42,163 bases of DNA from a virus. Below, in pieces: positions 6,554 to 12,647 of the stretch. Location: positions 1 to 42,163 of the IMG/VR virus record IMGVR_UViG_3300046791_000578. One strand, given 5' to 3'. The translations under genes and the position numbers were made by a program. How positions within the stretch are numbered: position 1 is the stretch's first letter; each line of letters begins with the position of its first letter. The notes beneath the pieces are model-generated. The model ran no database searches, had not been told where the DNA came from, and saw only the letters and a list, made by a program, of their open reading frames with translations.

Positions 6554-7337
6554 GGGCCACCCGCTTGAACTCGACGACCCATACCCACGGGTTCTTCGAC
6601 GCAGCACCCGGGCCGTTGATCGAATCCCAAAGGATCATGTAGCGATCGGCCGCGGTCGCGATCACCTTCGGGCCGATGTGACGCACGTCCTGGTAGCCGT
6701 GCCGCGCAATGTCTTCGGGGGTCGGCTCAACCATCAGCGAGACGGTCGCCTCGCAGGTCGGCTCCCACACCGACCAGCACTCGTGCACCATGGGCTCGAC
6801 GCCCTCGGCGAGCGAGTCGGTCTCGCTGATGTCCTTCAGCCGCTCGACTCGCACGCCAGTCACCTCGAGCGTGATGCGCGAGGCCCATCGCGGCATGAAG
6901 ATGCTTGGCGTTGCCTTCAGGCCCCAGCCGTTTGCGCCTTCACGGTCCGGCGCGGTGGCGAGGTACTGCACGGCTCGCATGTCGCCGTCGCCGTCGACCT
7001 TGCGACTTTCTTTGTCGAACAGCGCCCAGTCGTCGGTCCAGCGCTTGGGCGTAGTGATGAACGTCTCGCGCACCCAGAGGCGGTCGCCGGGCGCCCCGAA
7101 TGGGCACGGAAGCCAGCGGTCGACGCGCTTGCCGCCTTCGTTGAATGCCGCGTGCACGTGAAACCGCTGCTGGGGGTCGAGGTGCTCGCGCAGCACGCCT
7201 TGGCCCCAGATCGGTGACACGCCGAACGTCTCGGGGTTGTCTGGCTGAGGCTTCACCACCCTGCGCGTCTGGGTCTTCGTGCCGGCGAGCAGCGCTCGCA
7301 CCATCGGCGCGGAGAAGAGGATCGGCCGCTCAGCCAC
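6543..7337 (-). CDS. ASCH/PUA-like phage 'morphogenetic' family protein
   Basis: 264 residues. The start FSAPMVRALLAGTKTQTRRV, the middle GDRLWVRETF, MPRWASRITLEVTGVRVERL with DISETDSLAEGV, and the C-terminal LWDSINGP ... NPWVWVVEFKR are the hallmark blocks of a very widespread phage and prophage family. It is often annotated as a phage morphogenetic protein and has an ASCH-like fold expected to bind nucleic acid. The biochemical role is not established. Full length compared with relatives. Confidence 0.9.
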   Translation of the reverse strand: MAERPILFSAPMVRALLAGTKTQTRRVVKPQPDNPETFGVSPIWGQGVLREHLDPQQRFHVHAAFNEGGKRVDRWLPCPFGAPGDRLWVRETFITTPKRWTDDWALFDKESRKVDGDGDMRAVQYLATAPDREGANGWGLKATPSIFMPRWASRITLEVTGVRVERLKDISETDSLAEGVEPMVHECWSVWEPTCEATVSLMVEPTPEDIARHGYQDVRHIGPKVIATAADRYMILWDSINGPGAASKNPWVWVVEFKRVAHGA

Positions 7338-7575
7338 CGATCACCTCGAGGTGGGTCAGCGCCGCGGCCTTGACGGTCGTGCGACCCGGGCGGCCGGTGT
7401 CAGCGCCATAGGCCGGCTCCATCGAGCACAGGTGCGTGACCCACGTGCCTTGGCCGAGCTGCCACGGCTCTTCAGCCACGAGCCCGACGTATTTCGGGCC
7501 GCCGAGCGTGGGCTGGTAGCGGACCATCAGGCCCGGCTTGACCTCGACCGGTGCGACGCCGCGCGGGTCAGCCAT
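7330..7575 (-). CDS. Hypothetical phage protein
   Basis: 81 residues from ATG 7575, overlapping the HNH gene upstream by eight bases and the ASCH-like gene downstream by eight. The sequence alternates short strands and includes MVRYQPTLGGPKYVG, suggesting a small beta-barrel-like fold. No family assigned. Confidence 0.65.
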   Translation of the reverse strand: MADPRGVAPVEVKPGLMVRYQPTLGGPKYVGLVAEEPWQLGQGTWVTHLCSMEPAYGADTGRPGRTTVKAAALTHLEVIGG

Positions 7576-7987
7576 TGGCGCCCGCCTTCCGAAGCGCCGC
7601 GACCGTGTCAGCCTTGCAGCGACGACAATGGCGGCACCGATACCCCTCTCCATCGACGAAGTAGTAGGTGTTCGCCGAGGTGAAGGCGTGGCCGCGCTTG
7701 CAGTGGGTCTGTCGCGCTCCTCGTCGACGCGAGTTCTCGCCGTGCGTGACGACCTCCATGTGCTGAGGGTTGACGCACATCGTGATGCAGCACAGGTGAT
7801 CGATCGTCAGCCCGCTGGGGATCGGACCGACGGCGGCCTCGTACGCCATGCGATGGGCGGGCCGGGATCGACGGGCAATGCCGATGACCGGGTAACCGGC
7901 GCCGGTCGCGGCCCCGGTCCAAAGCCAACAGCCGGTGTTCGGCTCAGGCGTCGCCCGAGCCTCGAACTCCTCGATAGCCGGCGTCAC
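7568..7987 (-). CDS. HNH (His-Me finger) endonuclease
   Basis: 139 residues. CWLWTGA near residue 20, then PAHRMAYEAAVGPIPSGL, then IDHLC-x5-CVNPQHME. This is the standard arrangement of free-standing phage HNH nucleases, with the catalytic His in the IDHLC block and a C-terminal Cys-rich tail. Such genes often home into phage genomes. It lies directly downstream of int, overlapping its end by four bases. Confidence 0.85.
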   Translation of the reverse strand: MTPAIEEFEARATPEPNTGCWLWTGAATGAGYPVIGIARRSRPAHRMAYEAAVGPIPSGLTIDHLCCITMCVNPQHMEVVTHGENSRRRGARQTHCKRGHAFTSANTYYFVDGEGYRCRHCRRCKADTVAALRKAGANG

Positions 7988-9513
7988 TGATGGCCCGCCT
8001 CTGCCTGCTCGCGGGCGGCCCGCGCCCGCTCGAAGTCGGCGAGCCGAAGAGGTGTAGTAGATTTACAACACTCGGCAGTCTCTCCACGACCCTCGGTGCC
8101 CGATGCGCTCTCCGAAGTGCCCGATTCGTCATGCGGCGAGAGGCCACTGGGCCTCTTGCGTGCGAGTTCGAATCTCGCCCTGGGCAAATCGTAAATGACG
8201 TCGCTTTCAACGCTTTCCATCGCTGAACCGCCTCCTGTAGGAAGAATTGTAGTAGCCGGGCCCGAAGCCTGGTTCGAACCGGTTCGCGAACCACCCGAAC
8301 CAGCGCCGACAGCCGACGCCAGTGGCAACAGGACCGCAGCGCCGCGCAGCTGGGCCTTGATGCACAGCACCTCCCGGCAGAGCGTCTCCCAGGGGGGCGT
8401 GCTGTACGTGTCCTGCATCTCGCCCTTCGTCGGCCCGTGGCTGACCCAGCGCAGGAAGCCCCCCGCGCCGGAGGCGCGCGCCAGGGTGACGAACGTGCGC
8501 TTCGTATCGTGGAACCGCCGGCGACGCAGGCCCAGCGCTTCGAGGTCCCGCGGGAAGTTGTCGCCGAGGTTGAGATCGGTCACGTAGGTGCCCGCCCGGT
8601 TGGGCACGAGCAGGTCAGTCTCGGTCGGCTGCCGGCCGAACAGCCTCGCCCAGCCGGAGAGCCGCCACTCGCCGAGCAGCGCCGCGGTCAGCGGGTGCAC
8701 GGGCACCGCGCGGGGCAGCTTGTTCTTGGGCGACTTCTCCCGCTTGTTCTTCCGGGTGTAGCTGGCGTGCACGTGCAGCGAACCGAGCGGCAGCCGCGTG
8801 CCGTCATAGGCGCGCCACCGCAGTGCGGCGATTTCACCCTCCCGGCAGCCCCCCAGGAAGGCGATCGCGTAGAACACCCGGCGATCCAGCGGCACCACCG
8901 GGTCCGAGACTAGGCGCTCGAGCTCGGCCAGGCCGAAGACGGCTCCCTCGCGCCAGCTGATGTCCTTGTCGACCGGCTGGGGCCACTCCCCGCGCTCGAG
9001 CTGGCAGGGGCTCTTCGCGATGAGCTCTTCGCGCTCCGCGTCTTTGAAGACGCGGTTCACCAGGCTGTAGATGCTCCGCCGGGTGCGGGGGGCGAGGTGA
9101 TCGGGCTGCTCGTCGGTGCCGATGTTCTTCAGCTCCAGGTGCTCGAGCAGGGCCCTGACGTGCACCAGCCGCACCTCGGCGAGATCCATGTCGCCGAACA
9201 CCAGCCGGCGGCCACCCGCGTCGAGCTCGGCCGGCAGAACGTGGCTCTCGATAGCCCGGGCGTCGAGCTTGGCATTCGTCGCCTTGCCCTTCTTCAGCCG
9301 CTTCTCGTTCCAGCGCCCGGCGAACTCGCGCACGCTGCAGCCCTCCAGGCCGTTCGCCGCCCCGCGCTTCACGCGGTCCTCGATCAGCGCGAGCAGCTCC
9401 TTGGCGAGCAGCTCCTGGCCGACCAGGTAGCCGCTGGACTTGTAGTGCCACTTCCCGTCGGCTCCGAGCCAGCCGACCCACAATTTCTTTCCGCGACGGT
9501 AGACGGTGCCCAT
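7984..9513 (-). CDS. int: Tyrosine recombinase (phage integrase)
   Basis: 509 residues. Catalytic landmarks: Arg I in GGCREGEIAALRW (R224), Lys near 265, the box HDTKRTF (H335), SHG (H359) and nucleophile Tyr370. In relatives the box reads HDTRRTF; here the conserved second Arg position is Lys338, with Arg339 beside it. An N-terminal SAM-like core-binding domain precedes. After Tyr370 comes an unusually long tail of about 130 residues, and the codons for residues 443-451 coincide with a tRNA T-arm/acceptor sequence, the probable attP core. Integration would therefore replace the C-terminal tail. Starts at ATG 9513, overlapping the upstream stop by one base. Confidence 0.92.
   Translation of the reverse strand: MGTVYRRGKKLWVGWLGADGKWHYKSSGYLVGQELLAKELLALIEDRVKRGAANGLEGCSVREFAGRWNEKRLKKGKATNAKLDARAIESHVLPAELDAGGRRLVFGDMDLAEVRLVHVRALLEHLELKNIGTDEQPDHLAPRTRRSIYSLVNRVFKDAEREELIAKSPCQLERGEWPQPVDKDISWREGAVFGLAELERLVSDPVVPLDRRVFYAIAFLGGCREGEIAALRWRAYDGTRLPLGSLHVHASYTRKNKREKSPKNKLPRAVPVHPLTAALLGEWRLSGWARLFGRQPTETDLLVPNRAGTYVTDLNLGDNFPRDLEALGLRRRRFHDTKRTFVTLARASGAGGFLRWVSHGPTKGEMQDTYSTPPWETLCREVLCIKAQLRGAAVLLPLASAVGAGSGGSRTGSNQASGPATTILPTGGGSAMESVESDVIYDLPRARFELARKRPSGLSPHDESGTSESASGTEGRGETAECCKSTTPLRLADFERARAAREQAEAGHQ
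8136..8188 (+). other. attP: Putative attP core: tRNA 3'-end-like sequence inside int
   Basis: On the plus strand, 8162-8178 forms a perfect tRNA T-arm (stem GCGAG/CTCGC, loop TTCGAAT). It is followed by CCTGGGC (8179-8185), as an acceptor 3' strand, and A at 8186. Immediately upstream, 8136-8159 forms a 10-bp stem with a four-base loop. No matching 5' half of a tRNA exists upstream, so this is not a tRNA gene. Tyrosine integrases commonly use tRNA 3' ends as attB, hence the attP call. The exact crossover interval cannot be set from one sequence. Confidence 0.7.
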
Positions 9514-9794
9514 CAGAGACCGTGCCTCCGCTTCATCTCTTCGAAGAAGGCCTTCGCCTCTCGATTGATGCCGTCGAGCACCTGGGTCGCGTGCACCTCA
9601 GGCAGTGAAGAGGCGATGTCGGTGAAGATCTTGAAGCACTCGACGAAGCCCGCATAGAACGCCCGCCGCATGTCTTCACGCTGGCCTTGCGACGCTCCCA
9701 CGGGCAGTACCGCGCCGGCGAAGATCACCCAGAGGTGCGCGATGTTGATGTCCTCCGGCCTCATCACGTCGGTGTATTTGAGCTCGGCGGTCAT
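9513..9794 (-). CDS. Conserved hypothetical phage protein
   Basis: 93 residues, helical, with DMRRAFYAGFVECFKI in the middle. Similar small proteins with an MR-x-AFYAG block are common in phage early regions, but their function is unknown. It lies between the excisionase-like gene and int, with one-base stop/start overlaps (TGATG) on both sides, so the three are co-translated. Confidence 0.7.
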   Translation of the reverse strand: MTAELKYTDVMRPEDINIAHLWVIFAGAVLPVGASQGQREDMRRAFYAGFVECFKIFTDIASSLPEVHATQVLDGINREAKAFFEEMKRRHGL

Positions 9795-10120
9795 CAGCGT
9801 CTTCCTCCCGTTACCGCTGCCAAAATCCGATCAGCTTGCGACGACGGTGACGGCGCCGAGACGGGCCCCGCGCGCCGCGCCAGCAGCGCGCGAACGTCGT
9901 CGAGCCTCACCCGGGCAAGCCTCCCGCGGCCGTACTTGGCGAGCTCGCCGGATGCGATGCGGGCCTTGAGCCAGCTCGGAGAAACCTCGATGTGCCGCCG
10001 CACGTGGGCGACGCTCACCAGGTCCGGCTCAGGCTCTCTGGCGTGCAGCATCTTGGCCTCGGCGAGGGCGTCAGCGACCGCGCGCCGTACGAGGCGGTAG
10101 AGGGCGTCGTCGGTGCTCAT
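9794..10120 (-). CDS. Excisionase-like HTH protein (candidate recombination directionality factor)
   Basis: 108 residues. Residues about 35-85 (SVAHVRRHIEVSPSWLKARI followed by YGRGRLARVRLDDVRALL) have the layout of the MerR/excisionase winged-helix family (HTH_17): helix-turn-helix, wing, final helix. It sits two genes upstream of int in the same operon, a common place for Xis. The excisionase role is inferred from fold and position. Confidence 0.6.
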   Translation of the reverse strand: MSTDDALYRLVRRAVADALAEAKMLHAREPEPDLVSVAHVRRHIEVSPSWLKARIASGELAKYGRGRLARVRLDDVRALLARRAGPVSAPSPSSQADRILAAVTGGRR

Positions 10121-10386
10121 CGCCCGAGAGCCTCTCTGAGCAACAGATGCGCCAAGCGCACGCCGCTCTTTCCGACACCGAGGTCGTAGTCGTCGGTCAC
10201 CAACTCATCGATCGCCTGGAAAGCCCGTTCGACCAGGTCGCGCGACACGCAGGCAACGGCAGCCATCTCCATGCCCGCCATCGCCGCGGCGCGCTCCTCG
10301 AGCAGCGCGAGCACCTGAGCCCGCTGATCGCCGATCCACGGCTCAGCCTCGATGAGCTCGCGGTTGAGTGGGTTCGAGGTACTCAC
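10117..10386 (-). CDS. Hypothetical protein, first gene of the left operon
   Basis: 89 residues, helical, from GTG 10386 with a GGGAG ribosome binding site eight bases upstream. The next gene overlaps by four bases. It is divergent from the lipoprotein gene; the 53-bp gap holds an 11-bp palindrome GCGAGTCTCGC (10417-10427) that could be an operator. No family recognised. Confidence 0.65.
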   Translation of the reverse strand: MSTSNPLNRELIEAEPWIGDQRAQVLALLEERAAAMAGMEMAAVACVSRDLVERAFQAIDELVTDDYDLGVGKSGVRLAHLLLREALGR

Positions 10387-10439
10387 GCGCGAACTCCCGA
10401 AACCCGAGATAGGCTGGCGAGTCTCGCAACGGAGTGGAC

Positions 10440-11297
10440 ATGCTCAGGATCGCGCTTCTCGCGCTCGCACTTTCGAGTTGCTCGCTGATTGGCACCCGAA
10501 GGCCTGACCCCCCGCCCTACGCGGAGCGCCCGACCTGCAACGCCAGCTACGCCCGCCCGGCATGGGATACCGTCTTCGCGGTCGGAGCGGCCGGGCTCGC
10601 GGGCGTCGGGGTTGTCTCGGTCGCGCAGGGGAATGACCCCCAGGCCAATAACCTTGGGCCGGCCGTGGCAAGCATTGTGGTCGGTGGCGCGCTGGCCGCC
10701 CTCTTCACGACCTCGGCGGTGATCGGCTACCCGCGGGTCGCCACCTGCAGCGAAGCGCTGGCGGATTGGCGCGGGCGGCACCCTGAAGAAGAGATCATCC
10801 CGGAGCGGGGACAGCCTGAACATCGGATCGCCAAAGCAGCGCGCGAGATGCTTCCATGCCCCGTCGGAGAACTCGCGGTCGAGAACCTCAGCTTCAGCCG
10901 CAACGATGGCCGGTGTGACCCCTATCGTTGGGCGTCGGTCGAGGTCCGAGGTTGTGGCCTGGCAATCTGGTGCGGTGAGCCCGACGACCGCGTGAAGTGC
11001 GGCGCGACGCCGGATCTCGATCTCGTGATGCGTAGGGTGGCCGCAGAGACGGGCTGCCCGCAGGACAAGATCACTGCACTGGCCCGCGTGGCTGAGGTCC
11101 AGATGGGCCGACGCGGTGCCGACGGTCTCGTGACGCACCGCCTCGATGCCTGCGGACAGGTCTACGCCTGTAGCGTACCGATGACCGTCGGCGACAAGAA
11201 CGACACGCTGTTCCCAGATCTCAGCCCCAGCGCGAACTTCAGCTGTCGCGCGGTGCAGATCGCGGCACCACCGCCGCCGCCACCACCACTTCAGTGA
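10440..11297 (+). CDS. Lipoprotein, probable lysogenic-conversion moron
   Basis: 285 residues from ATG 10440, preceded by GGAG five bases away. Lipobox LSSC with Cys14 predicts signal peptidase II processing and membrane anchoring. A hydrophobic stretch lies at about residues 45-65 and another at 78-95. Two related Cys-paired segments follow: one with LPCPVGEL ... VEVRGCG ... IWC, a second with TGCPQDKI ... DACGQVYAC. This paired-Cys style is familiar from myxobacterial lipoproteins (general impression, not a search). A Pro run closes the protein. It is transcribed alone, against the flanking operon. Superinfection exclusion or surface alteration is a reasonable but unproven role. Confidence 0.8.
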   Translation: MLRIALLALALSSCSLIGTRRPDPPPYAERPTCNASYARPAWDTVFAVGAAGLAGVGVVSVAQGNDPQANNLGPAVASIVVGGALAALFTTSAVIGYPRVATCSEALADWRGRHPEEEIIPERGQPEHRIAKAAREMLPCPVGELAVENLSFSRNDGRCDPYRWASVEVRGCGLAIWCGEPDDRVKCGATPDLDLVMRRVAAETGCPQDKITALARVAEVQMGRRGADGLVTHRLDACGQVYACSVPMTVGDKNDTLFPDLSPSANFSCRAVQIAAPPPPPPPLQ

Positions 11298-11455
11298 CGC
11301 TTCATCGGGCGCGGTGTCATCTCCGGCGGCCTTAGATGGATGCGAGGGGAGACGGGCCGCACTACCCGGCGCTGGTCCCTGTTCGTCGCCTCGATCAGCC
11401 GATCGAGCGAGACCGCCCACTCGACAGAGACCATCACCTTCGCCGTTTTCCCCAC
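11291..11455 (-). CDS. Possible small protein downstream of the leftward promoter
   Basis: 54 residues from GTG 11455, which has GGAG seven bases upstream; in-frame upstream starts would lie before the predicted transcription start. The sequence is basic with a short helical core (MVSVEWAVSLDRLIEATNRD). It ends seven bases inside the convergent lipoprotein gene. The 305-bp stretch 11298-11602 otherwise contains only the operator/promoter at 11505-11534. The coding call is tentative. Confidence 0.4.
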   Translation of the reverse strand: MGKTAKVMVSVEWAVSLDRLIEATNRDQRRVVRPVSPRIHLRPPEMTPRPMKRH

Positions 11456-11504
11456 GCTGCTCTCCCACCAGGAGCCGAGGCGCAAGAACGCGACCCGTGC
11501 TCCC

Positions 11505-11534
11505 GTCATGCACTGAACCAAGGTTCAGTGTCAA
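11505..11534 (-). promoter_or_regulatory. Leftward promoter with operator in its spacer (PL-like)
   Basis: Read on the minus strand: TTGACA (11534-11529), a perfect -35. After an 18-bp spacer comes CATGAC (11510-11505), a 3/6 match to -10. The spacer is filled by the inverted repeat at 11511-11530. A transcript would start near 11498 and run left, antisense to the lipoprotein gene, towards the int operon. The -10 is weak, so the call rests on the -35, the spacing and the shared design with 12018-12046. Confidence 0.5.
11511..11530. promoter_or_regulatory. Operator-like inverted repeat CACTGAACC-AA-GGTTCAGTG
   Basis: Perfect 9-bp arms around a two-base centre. The inner half-site TGAACC/GGTTCA is the same as in the repeat at 12024-12042. 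It occupies the -35/-10 spacer of the leftward promoter, so a bound protein would block transcription. The likely binder is the ribbon-helix-helix-like protein encoded at 11603-11914. Confidence 0.65.
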
Positions 11535-11602
11535 ATCCCGGAACTTCGGTGAAAACGGCGTAAGCCGCATCTCCACTCAACTCCCGCTCAAGAACCGCCC
11601 GA

Positions 11603-11914
11603 TTACTTCTTCTGCCCCGCCTCGCCGCTGGCGACCTTCACGCGCGCCTTGAGCGCACGGATGATCGCGTCGCGGTCCGTCATCTTCTCGGGCTTTGGCC
11701 CGTTTTCCTTCCAGTACTGCTCGACCGCCCACTTCATCAGCTGCTGCGCCAGGTCGTTCTGGGAAAACCGCCCAGTAACCTTCGCCGCGCGGCGGAGCCC
11801 CTTCTCGAACTCGAGGCACTCCGCGATCTCTTTCCAGAGCTCCAAGGTCAGGCGGATAGTCTTGCCGATCCGCGGCTCCTCGTCTCCGAACGAAACAACG
11901 CCATTCCCCATCAT
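11603..11914 (-). CDS. Ribbon-helix-helix-like regulator, candidate phage repressor
   Basis: 103 residues from ATG 11914, chosen because GGGAGG lies just upstream; an ATG at 11974 in the same frame gives a 123-residue alternative. GKTIRLTLELWKEI forms a strand-helix start typical of ribbon-helix-helix proteins. It is followed by GRFSQNDLAQQLMKWAVEQYW as a helix, then a basic Lys/Arg-rich tail. The gene lies between two promoter-like sequences sharing TGAACC inverted repeats and is divergent from the right early operon, the position of a CI-type repressor. The repressor role is inferred from context. Confidence 0.6.
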   Translation of the reverse strand: MMGNGVVSFGDEEPRIGKTIRLTLELWKEIAECLEFEKGLRRAAKVTGRFSQNDLAQQLMKWAVEQYWKENGPKPEKMTDRDAIIRALKARVKVASGEAGQKK

Positions 11915-11981
11915 GAGCCTCCCAGCGTTTGCAACCAGCTGTGTAGCCCAGGACGTGGCGCCGTCGAAACTCATGTCTGGA

Positions 11982-12011
11982 GATGTACCGCACCAATGGT
12001 TGGTTCGTCAA
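11982..12011 (-). promoter_or_regulatory. Possible promoter for the regulator gene
   Basis: On the minus strand TTGACG (12011-12006), an 18-bp spacer, then TACATC (11987-11982), a 3/6 -10 match. An imperfect ACCAA/TTGGT inverted repeat lies in the spacer. It would start transcription near 11975, just upstream of either start of the regulator, and it lies back to back with the rightward promoter. Weak, but well placed. Confidence 0.35.
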
Positions 12012-12017
12012 CTGGTG

Positions 12018-12046
12018 TTGATATGAACCACTAAATGGTTCATTAT
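12018..12046 (+). promoter_or_regulatory. Rightward early promoter with operator in its spacer (PR-like)
   Basis: TTGATA (12018-12023, 5/6 match to -35), exactly 17 bp, then CATTAT (12041-12046, 4/6 match to -10). The spacer begins with TGAACCA and the repeat partner TGGTTCA runs into the -10. Predicted start near 12053, at or just before the ATG at 12056, so the first early message may be leaderless. This is the best promoter match I found in the window. Confidence 0.65.
12024..12042. promoter_or_regulatory. Operator-like inverted repeat TGAACCA-CTAAA-TGGTTCA
   Basis: Seven-base arms with a five-base centre, lying between -35 and -10 of the rightward promoter. It shares the TGAACC half-site with 11511-11530 but with wider spacing. 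Likely bound by the same regulator. Confidence 0.65.
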
Positions 12047-12047
12047 G

Positions 12048-12062
12048 GGTCCATCATGGACC
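12048..12062. promoter_or_regulatory. Palindrome GGTCCAT-C-ATGGACC across the early transcription start
   Basis: Perfect 7-bp arms around one base. It covers the predicted transcription start and the ATG of the first right-operon gene. It could be a second operator or a small hairpin at the extreme 5' end of the message. Confidence 0.5.
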
Positions 12063-12268
12063 AAGGGAAGAGCGACGTTGTCGAGACGATGCGGCAATCA
12101 AAAGATGAGGCCTGGGCCGCATGGTGGGCGCAGGTCAACGGGCCCGCCAAATGCGACGCCAAGGAGACGGAGCGGCTCTGGGAAGCCTACGAGAGAGCGG
12201 CCATCGTCTTCTGTGGAGAGATCGAGGCGCGGGAGCGGCTCGGGGGCTTCGTGCGGGTGACGGCTTGA
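12056..12268 (+). CDS. Small hypothetical protein, first gene of right early operon
   Basis: 70 residues from ATG 12056; an in-frame start at 12035 lies inside the promoter and is rejected. Helical, acidic and tryptophan-rich at the N-terminus (DEAWAAWWAQV). The predicted transcription start is almost at the ATG, suggesting leaderless translation. The stop overlaps the next start (TTGA). The position suggests an early regulator, but no DNA-binding motif is visible. Confidence 0.6.
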   Translation: MDQGKSDVVETMRQSKDEAWAAWWAQVNGPAKCDAKETERLWEAYERAAIVFCGEIEARERLGGFVRVTA

Positions 12269-12516
12269 TCGCCACCTGCCCGAAATGTACGCATCTCTAT
12301 GAAGCCGCCTCCGAGGAACAGGCAAACGATCCGGTGCGGCTCTGCCGCCGCTGCGCCGCGCTCGCCGAACTCCTTGGCGTAGTCGACGAGTTCGTAATGT
12401 GGCGCAGGGCGACCGAGGTGATCGCTGGCTCCGCCGGGGCCGACCGCCTTTCGGCACTGCTCGACAAGCTCATCGAGCGCGCGGACCGCGTCAGCGGCGA
12501 ACTGAGGGCGCCATGA
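12265..12516 (+). CDS. Small zinc-binding protein
   Basis: 83 residues from TTG 12265 (TTGA overlap). An N-terminal CPKC and a CRRC about 25 residues later form a probable four-Cys zinc site, and a helical C-terminus follows. The stop overlaps the next ATG. No named family. Confidence 0.6.
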   Translation: MIATCPKCTHLYEAASEEQANDPVRLCRRCAALAELLGVVDEFVMWRRATEVIAGSAGADRLSALLDKLIERADRVSGELRAP

Positions 12517-12647
12517 TCGCCCCGCGTGTGAAGTACCCCACGGCGCGGGTCGCCCTGGTCGGCTGCGGAGCAAAGAAGGCCCAGCACCGATGCGCAGCCA
12601 GCGACATCGCCTGGCTGAAGAAGCATGCTCGGAGGTCGGCAGCGTGA
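12513..12647 (+). CDS. Very short DUF6884-like fragment (44 aa)
   Basis: 44 residues from ATG 12513 (ATGA overlap). ARVALVGCGAKKA resembles the first strand and loop of DUF6884-type proteins (VALVGCGKAK), which are normally several times longer. It ends in a GTGA overlap with the methyltransferase fusion. Either a reduced stand-alone peptide or the remnant of a larger gene. Confidence 0.5.
   Translation: MIAPRVKYPTARVALVGCGAKKAQHRCAASDIAWLKKHARRSAA

Noticed and set aside
8090-8188. Complete tRNA gene
   Set aside because: Only a T-arm and acceptor-like 3' strand are present. No matching 5' acceptor, D-arm or anticodon arm can be formed upstream, and the region codes for int on the other strand.
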